Shown here one piece after another: positions 57,001-64,000 of a stretch of 64,000 nt of DNA. The stretch spans positions 40,556,727 through 40,620,726 of the forward strand of contig OY970824.1 of the NCBI GenBank assembly GCA_963853835.1. Reading direction: 5' to 3'. The notes under the pieces were generated by a model. That model worked only from the letters and a program-made list of their open reading frames with translations. It had not been told where the DNA came from and did no database searches. A program made the translations under genes and the position numbers. The stretch's first letter is position 1. Every line of letters begins with the position of its first letter. The DNA is from Calendula officinalis. Lineage: Eukaryota; Streptophyta; Magnoliopsida; Asterales; Asteraceae.

Positions 57001-59837
57001 ACTTCTGCCCGAACATCACTCTTCGGCCCGAACTCTTCAATATCCAAGATTGTGTGACAAAAGGTGGTATACTAAAACATTCATAACTTTCAGTTCGGGT
57101 GTCCGTTTCATGCCCACGAGTAACCAAAATAGTTGGTTCGTTCGTCACTGCCAAGAACAAGTTCGGCCCGAACTCTTCACTGTTCCCGGCCCGAACTTCA
57201 TTTTCGGCCCGAACTTCAACCTCGGCCCGAACTTCAACCTCGGCCCGAACTCCGACCTCGGCCCGAACTTCAACCTCGGCCCGAACATCATCCTCGGCCC
57301 GAACACCGAACTTCGGCCCGAACACCTCTTCGGCCCGAACATCCCACTTCGGCCCGAACACCACTTCGGCCCGAACATCACTCTTCGGCCTGAACTCTTC
57401 AATATCCAAGATTGTGTGACAAAAGGTGCTATACTAAAACATTCATAACTTTCAGTTCGGGTGTCCGTTTCACGCCCACGAGTAAGCAAAATAGCTGGTT
57501 CGTTCGTCACTGCCAAGAACAAGTTCGGCCCGAACTCTTCACTGTTCCCGGCCCGAACTTCATTTTCAGTCCGAACATCAACCTCGGCCCGAACTCCGAC
57601 CTCGGCCCGAACTTCAACCTCGGCCCGAACATCATCCTCGGCCCGAACACCGAACTTCGGCCCGAACACCACTTCGGCCCGAACATCCCACTTCGGCCCG
57701 AACACCACTTCGGCCCGAACATCCCTCTTCGGCACGAACTCTTCAATATCCCAGATTGTGTGACAAAAGGTGCTATACTAAAACATTCATAACTTTCAGC
57801 TCGGGTGTCCGTTTCACGCCCACGAGTAACAAAACTAGCCGGTTCGTTCGTCACTGCCAAGAACAAGTTCGGCCCGAACTCTTCACTGTTCCCGGCCCGA
57901 ACTTCATTTTTGGCCCGAACTTCAACCTCGGCCCGAACTTCAACCTCGGCCCGAACTCCGACCTCGGCCCGAACTTCAACCTCGGCCCGAACATCATGCT
58001 CGGCCCGAACACCGAACTTCGGCCCGAACACCACTTCGGCCCGAACATCCCACTTCGGCCCGAACACCACTTCGGCCCGAACATCCCTCTTCGGCTCGAA
58101 CTCTTCAATATCCAAGATTGTGTGACAAAAGGTGCTATACTAAAACATTCATAACTTTCTGCTCGGGTGTCCGTTTCACGCCCACGAGTAACCAAAATAG
58201 CTGGTTCGTTCGTCACTGCCAAGAACAAGTTCGGCCCGTACTCTTCACTGTTCCCGGCCCGAACTTCATTTTCGGCCCGAACTTCAACCTCGGCCCGAAC
58301 ATCATCCTCGGCCCGAACACCGAACTTCGGCCCGAACACCACTTCGGCCCGAACATCCCACTTCGGCCCGAACACCACTTCGGCCCGAACATCACTCTTC
58401 GGCCCGAACTCTTCAATATCCAAGATTGTGTGACAAAAGGTGCTATACTAAAACATTCATAACTTTCAGTTCGGGTGTCCGTTTCACGCCCACGAGTAAG
58501 CAAAATAGCTGGTTCGTTCGTCACTGCCAAGAACAAGTTCGGCCCGAACTCTTCATTGTTCCCGGCCCGAACTTCATTTTCGGCCCGAACTTCAACCTCG
58601 GCCCGAACTCCGACCTCGGCCCGAACTTCAACCTCGGCCCGAACATCATCCTCGGCCCGAACACCGAACTTCGGCCCGAACACCACTTCGGCCCGAACAT
58701 CCCACTTCGGCCCGAACACCACTTCTGCCCGAACATCACTCTTCGGCCCGAACTCTTCAATATCCAAGATTGTGTGACAAAAGGTGCTATACTAAAACAT
58801 TCATAACTCTCAGTTCGGGTGTCCGTTTCATGCCCACGAGTAACCAAAATAGCTGGTTCGTTCGTCACTGCCAAGAACAAGTTCGGCCCGAACTCTTCAC
58901 TGTTCTCGGCCCGAACTTCATTTTCGGCCCGAACTTCAACCTCGGCCCGAACTTCAACCTCGGCCCGAACTCCGACCTCGGCCCGAACTTCAACCTCGGC
59001 CCAAACATCATCCTCGGCCCGAACACCGAACTTCGGCCCGAACGCCACTTCGGCCCGAACATCCCACTTCGGCCCGAACACCACTTCGGCCCGAACATCA
59101 CTCTTCGGCCCGAACTCTTCAATATCCAAGATTGTGTGACAAAAGGTGCTATACTAAAACATTCATAACTTTCAGTTCGGGTGTCCGTTTCACGCCCACG
59201 AGTAAGCAAAATAGCTGGTTCGTTCGTCACTGCCAAGAACAAGTTTGGCCCGAACTCTTCACTGTTCCCGGCCCGAACTTCATTTTCGGTCCGAACATCA
59301 ACCTCGGCCCGAACTCCGACCTCGGCCCGAATTTCAACCTCGGCCCGAACATCATCCTCGGCCCGAACACCGAACTTCGGCCCGAACACCACTTCGGCCC
59401 GAACATCCCACTTCGGCCCGAACACCACTTCGGCCCGATCATCCCTCTTCGGCACGAACTCTTCAATATCCAAGATTGTGTGACAAAAGGTGCTATACTA
59501 AAACATTCATAACTTTCTGCTCGGGTGTCCGTTTCACGCCCACGAGTAACCAAAATAGCCGGTTCGTTCGTCACTGCCAAAAACAAGTTCGGCCCGAACT
59601 CTTCACTGTTCCCGGCCCGAACTTCATTTTCGGCCCGAACTTGAACCTCGGCCCGAACTTCAACCTCGGCCCGAACTCCGACCTCGGCCCGAACTTCAAC
59701 CTCGGCCCGAACATCATGCTCGGCCCGAACACCGAACTTCGGCCCGAACACCACTTCGGCCCGAACATCCCACTTCGGCCCGAACACCACTTCGGCCCGA
59801 ACATCCCTCTTCGGCACGAACTCTTCAATATCCAAGA

Positions 59838-61249
59838 TTGTGTGACAAAAGGTGCTATACTAAAACATTCATAACTTTCTGCTCGGGTGTCCGTTTCACG
59901 CCCACGAGTAACCAAAATAGCTGGTTCGTTCGTCACTGCCAAGAACAAGTTCGGCCCGAACTCTTCACTGTTCCCGGCCCGAACTTCATTTTCGGCCCGA
60001 ACTTCAACCTCGGCCCGAACTCCGACCTCGGCCCGAACTTCAACCTCGGCCCGAACATCATCCTCGGCCCGAACACCGAACTTCGGCCCGAACACCACTT
60101 CGGCCCGAACATCCCACTTCGGCCCGAACACCACTTCTGCCCGAACATCACTCTTCGGCCCGAACTCTTCAATAACCATGATTGTGTGACAAAAGGTGCT
60201 ATACTAAAACATTCATAACTTTCAGTTCGGGTGTCCGTTTCACGCCCACGAGTAACCAAAATAGCTGGTTCGTTCGTCACTGCCAAGAACAAGTTCGGCC
60301 CGAACTCTTCACTGTTCCCGGCCCGAACTTCATTTTCGGCCCGAACCTCAACCTCGGCCCGAACTTCAACCTCGGCCCGAACTCCGACCTCGGCCCGAAC
60401 TTCAACCTCGGCCCGAACATCATCCTCGGCCCGAACACCGAACTTCGGCCCGAACACCACTTCGGTCCGAACATCCCACTTCGGCCCGAACACCACTTCG
60501 GCTCGAACATCACTCTTCGGCCCGAATTCTTCAATATCCAAGATTGTGTGACAAAAGGTGCTATACTAAAACATTCATAACTTTCAGTTCGGGTGTCCGT
60601 TTTACGCCCACGAGTAAGCAAAATAGTTGTTTCGTTCGTCACTGCCAAGAACAAGTTCGGCCCGAACTCTTCACTGTTCCCGGCCCGAACTTCATTTTCG
60701 GCCCGAACTTCAACCTCGGCCCGAACTCCGACCTCGGCCCGAACTTCAACCTCGGCCCGAACATCATCCTCGGCCCGAACACCGAACTTCGGCCCGAACA
60801 CCACTTCGGCCCGAACATCCCACTTCGGCCCGAACACCACTTCTGCCCGAACATCACTCTTCGGCCCGAACTCTTCAATAACCATGATTGTGTGACAAAA
60901 GGTGCTATACTAAAACATTCATAACTTTCAGTTCGGGTGTCCGTTTCATGCCCACGAGTAACCAAAATAGCTGGTTCGTTCGTCACTGCCAAGAACAAGT
61001 TCGGCCCGAACTCTTCACTGTTCCCGGCCCGAACTTCATTTTCGGCCCGAACCTCAACCTCGGCCCGAACTTCAACCTCGGCCCGAACTCCGACCTCGGC
61101 CCGAACTTCAACCTCGGCCCGAACATCATCCTCGGCCCGAACACCGAACTTCGGCCCGAACACCACTTCGGTCCGAACATCCCACTTCGGCCCGAACACC
61201 ACTTCGGCCCGAACATCACTCTTCGGCCCGAATTCTTCAATATCCAAGA
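59838..61249 (-). repeat. 706-bp tandem dimer pair marked by AATAACCATGATTG
   Basis: Dimers 59838-60543 and 60544-61249 both carry a two-base change in the core boundary (AATAACCATGATTG instead of AATATCCAAGATTG) and a CCTCAACCTCGG unit in the second monomer. A third copy is at 62988-63693 (offset 2444 from the second). The rare marker makes the expansion history traceable. Confidence 0.8.
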
Positions 61250-64000
61250 TTGTGTGACAAAAGGTGCTATACTAAAACATTCATAACTTTCAGTTCGGGT
61301 GTCCGTTTCACGCCCACGAGTAAGCAAAATAGCTGTTTCGTTCGTCACTGCCAAGAACAAGTTCGGCCCGAACTCTTCACTGTTCCCGGCCCGAACTTCA
61401 TTTTCGGCCCGAACTTCAACCTCGGCCCGAACTCCGACCTCGGCCCGAACTTCAACCTCGGCCCGAACATCATCCTCGGCCCGAACACCGAACTTCGGCC
61501 CGAACACCACTTAGGCCCCAACATCCCACTTCGGCCCGAACACCACTTCTGCCCGAACATCACTCTTCGGCCCGAACTCTTCAATATCCAAGATTGTGTG
61601 ACAAAAGGTGCTATACTAAAACATTCATAACTTTCAGTTCGGGTGTCCGTTTCACGCCCACGAGTAAGCAAAATAGCTGGTTCGTTCGTCACTGCCAAGA
61701 ACAAGTTCGGCCCGAACTCTTCACTGTTCCCGGCCCGAACTTCATTTTCGGCCCGAACTTCAACCTCGGCCCGAACTCCGACCTCGGTCCAAACTTCAAC
61801 CTCGGCCCGAACATCATGCTCGCCTGAACACCGAACTTCGGCCCGAACACCACTTCGGCCTGAACATCCCACTTCGGCCCGAACACCACTTCGGCCCGAA
61901 CATCCCTCTTCGGCACGAACTCTTCAATATCCAAGATTGTGTGACAAAAGGTGCTATATTAAAACATTCATAACTTTCAGCTCGGGTGTCCGTTTCACGC
62001 CCACGAGTAACCAAAATAGCTGGTTCGTTCGTCACTGCCAAGAACAAGTTCGGCCCGAACTCTTCACTGTTCCCGGCCCGAACTTCATTTTCGGCCCGAA
62101 CTTCAACCTCGGCCCGAACTTCAACCTCGGCCCGAACTCCGACCTCGGTCCGAACTTCAACCTCGGCCCGAACATCATGCTCGGCCCGAACACCGAACTT
62201 CGGCCCGAACACCACTTCGGCCCGAACATCCCACTTCGGCCCCTAACACCACTTCGGCCCGAACATCCCTCTTCGGCACGAACTCTTCAATATCCAAGAT
62301 TGTGTGACAGAAGGTGCTATACTAAAACATTCATAACTTTCTGCTAGGGTGTCCGTTTCACGCCCACGAGTTACCCAAATAGCTGGTTCGTTCGTCACTG
62401 CCAAGAACAAGTTCGGCCTGAACTCTTCACTGTTCCCGGTCCGAACTTCATTTTCGGCCCGAACTCCGACCTCGGCCCGATCTTCAACCTCGGCCAGAAC
62501 ATCATCCTCGGCCCGAACACCGAACTTCGGCCCGAACACCACTTCGGCCCGAACATCCCACTTCGGCCCGAACACCACTTCGGCCCGAACATCAGTCTTC
62601 GGCCCGAACTCTTCAGTATCCAAGATTGTGTGACAAAAGGTGCTATACTAAAACATTCATAACTTTCAGCTCGGGTGTCCGTTTCATGCCCACGAGTAAC
62701 CAAAATAGCCGGTTCGTCCGTCACTGCCAAGAACAAGTTCGGCCCGAACTCTTCACTGTTCCCGGCCCGAACTTCATTTTCGGCCCGAACTTCAACCTCG
62801 GCCCGAACTTCAACCTCGGCCCGAACTCCGACCTCGGCCCGAACTTCAACCTCGGCCCGAACATCATGCTCGGCCTGAACACCAAACTTCGGCCCGAACA
62901 CCACTTCGGCCCGAACATCCCACTTCGGCCCGAACACCACTTCGGCCCGAACATCCCTCTTCGGCACGAACTCTTCAATATCCAAGATTGTGTGACAAAA
63001 GGTGCTATACTAAAACATTCATAACTTTCAGCTCCGGTGTCCGTTTCACGCCCACGAGTAACCAAAATAGCTGGTTCGTTCGTCACTGCCAAGAACAAGT
63101 TCGGCCCGAACTCTTCACTGTTCCCGGCCCGAACTTCATTTTCGGCCCGAACTTCAACCTCGGCCCGAACTCCGACCTCGGCCCGAACTTCAACCTCGGC
63201 CCGAACATCATCCTCGGCCCGAACACCGAACTTCGGCCCGAACACCACTTCGGCCCGAACATCCCACTTCGGCCCGAACACCACTTCTGCCCGAACATCA
63301 CTCTTCGGCCCGAACTCTTCAATAACCATGATTGTGTGACAAAAGGTGCTATACTAAAACATTCATAACTTTCAGTTCGGGTGTCCGTTTCACGCCCACG
63401 AGTAACCAAAATAGCTGGTTCGTTCGTCACTGCCAAGAACAAGTTCGGCCCGAACTCTTCACTGTTCCCGGCCCGAACTTCATTTTCGGCCCGAACCTCA
63501 ACCTCGGCCCGAACTTCAACCTCGGCCCGAACTCTGACCTCGGCCCGAACTTCAACCTCGGCCCGAACATCATCCTCGGCCCGAACACCGAACTTCGGCC
63601 CGAACACCACTTCGGTCCGAACATCCCACTTCGGCCCGAACACCACTTCGGCCCGAACATCACTCTTCGGCCCGAATTCTTCAATATCCAAGATTGTGTG
63701 ACAAAAGGTGCTATACTAAAACATTCATAACTTTCAGTTCGGGTGTCCGTTTTACGCCCACGAGTAAGCAAAATAGCTGTTTCGTTCGTCACTGCCAAGA
63801 ACAAGTTCGGCCCGAACTCTTCACTGTTCCCGGCCCGAACTTCATTTTCGGCCCGAACTTCAACCTCGGCCCGAACTCCGACCTCGGCCCGAACTTCAAC
63901 CTCGGCCCGAACATCATCCTCGGCCCGAACACCGAACTTCGTCCCGAACACCACTTCGGCCCGAACATCCCACTTCGGCCCGAACACCACTTCTGCCCGA

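Larger units (their letters stand above)
47719..64000 (-). repeat. Satellite array, arm B right (about 48 monomers)
   Basis: Continuation of the array interrupted by the retrotransposon, in the same orientation and phase as arm B left and with the same GAGTAAGC and GGCCCGTACTC variants. Spacing is mostly 308, 344 and 362 bp. It runs past the right edge. No gene, further transposable element or orientation change was seen. Confidence 0.97.

Noticed and set aside
47719..64000. Regularly spaced repeats resembling a CRISPR array
   Set aside because: The interspersed sequences are not unique spacers; they are the same core repeated. There are no cas genes, and the flanking LTR element is eukaryotic.
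1..64000. Ribosomal DNA intergenic spacer
   Set aside because: Such spacers also have subrepeats, but no 18S or 25S sequence, no polymerase I promoter-like motif and no change of structure appear in about 54 kb.

Overview
The window comes from a plant nuclear genome, probably heterochromatin of a flowering plant. I find no host gene, tRNA or rRNA. The evidence for a plant is a long-terminal-repeat (LTR) retrotransposon with a TG...CA-bounded 2.7 kb LTR, a 5-bp target-site duplication and a tRNA-iMet primer binding site. It sits inside about 54 kb of one GC-rich tandem satellite. The species cannot be named from this sequence.

Layout: (1) 1-20928, satellite arm A, about 56 monomers averaging about 373 bp. 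(2) About 20928, a polarity switch; everything to the right is in the opposite orientation. (3) 20929-38181, arm B left, about 51 monomers averaging about 338 bp. (4) 38182-47718, a complete but non-autonomous LTR retrotransposon with two 2711-bp LTRs and a 4115-bp internal domain. It lacks gag-pol except for a decayed tail that resembles the integrase/chromodomain end of Ty3/gypsy elements. It is flanked by the duplication AAAAC. (5) 47719-64000, arm B right, about 48 monomers, the continuation of the interrupted array. The satellite runs off both ends of the window.

The satellite has three nested levels. The lowest is a 17-19 bp subrepeat built on the near-palindrome TTCGG-G-CCGAA. About 10-13 of these form a tract. 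Each tract alternates with a non-repetitive core of 122 bp, and the core is bracketed by 18-bp direct copies of TGAAGAGTTCGGGCCGAA; core plus tract is the monomer. Above that are higher-order repeats: a 308+344 bp (652-bp) dimer in arm B, a 706-bp dimer, and larger duplications offset by 380, 1119, about 1892, 2010, 1684 and 4416 bp. Arms A and B carry different monomer variants, so the switch at 20928 is not a simple recent inversion.

The many long reading frames in the satellite (up to 487 codons) come from subrepeats of about 18 bp that lack stops in several frames. I do not treat them as genes. The notable points are the nested satellite with its deletion-prone core, the orientation and composition switch, and the young gutted retrotransposon (at least 22 differences between LTRs by hand comparison) with a triplicated 3'-end motif. 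Monomer counts and offsets were read by eye from anchor positions and may be off by a few bases or a unit.
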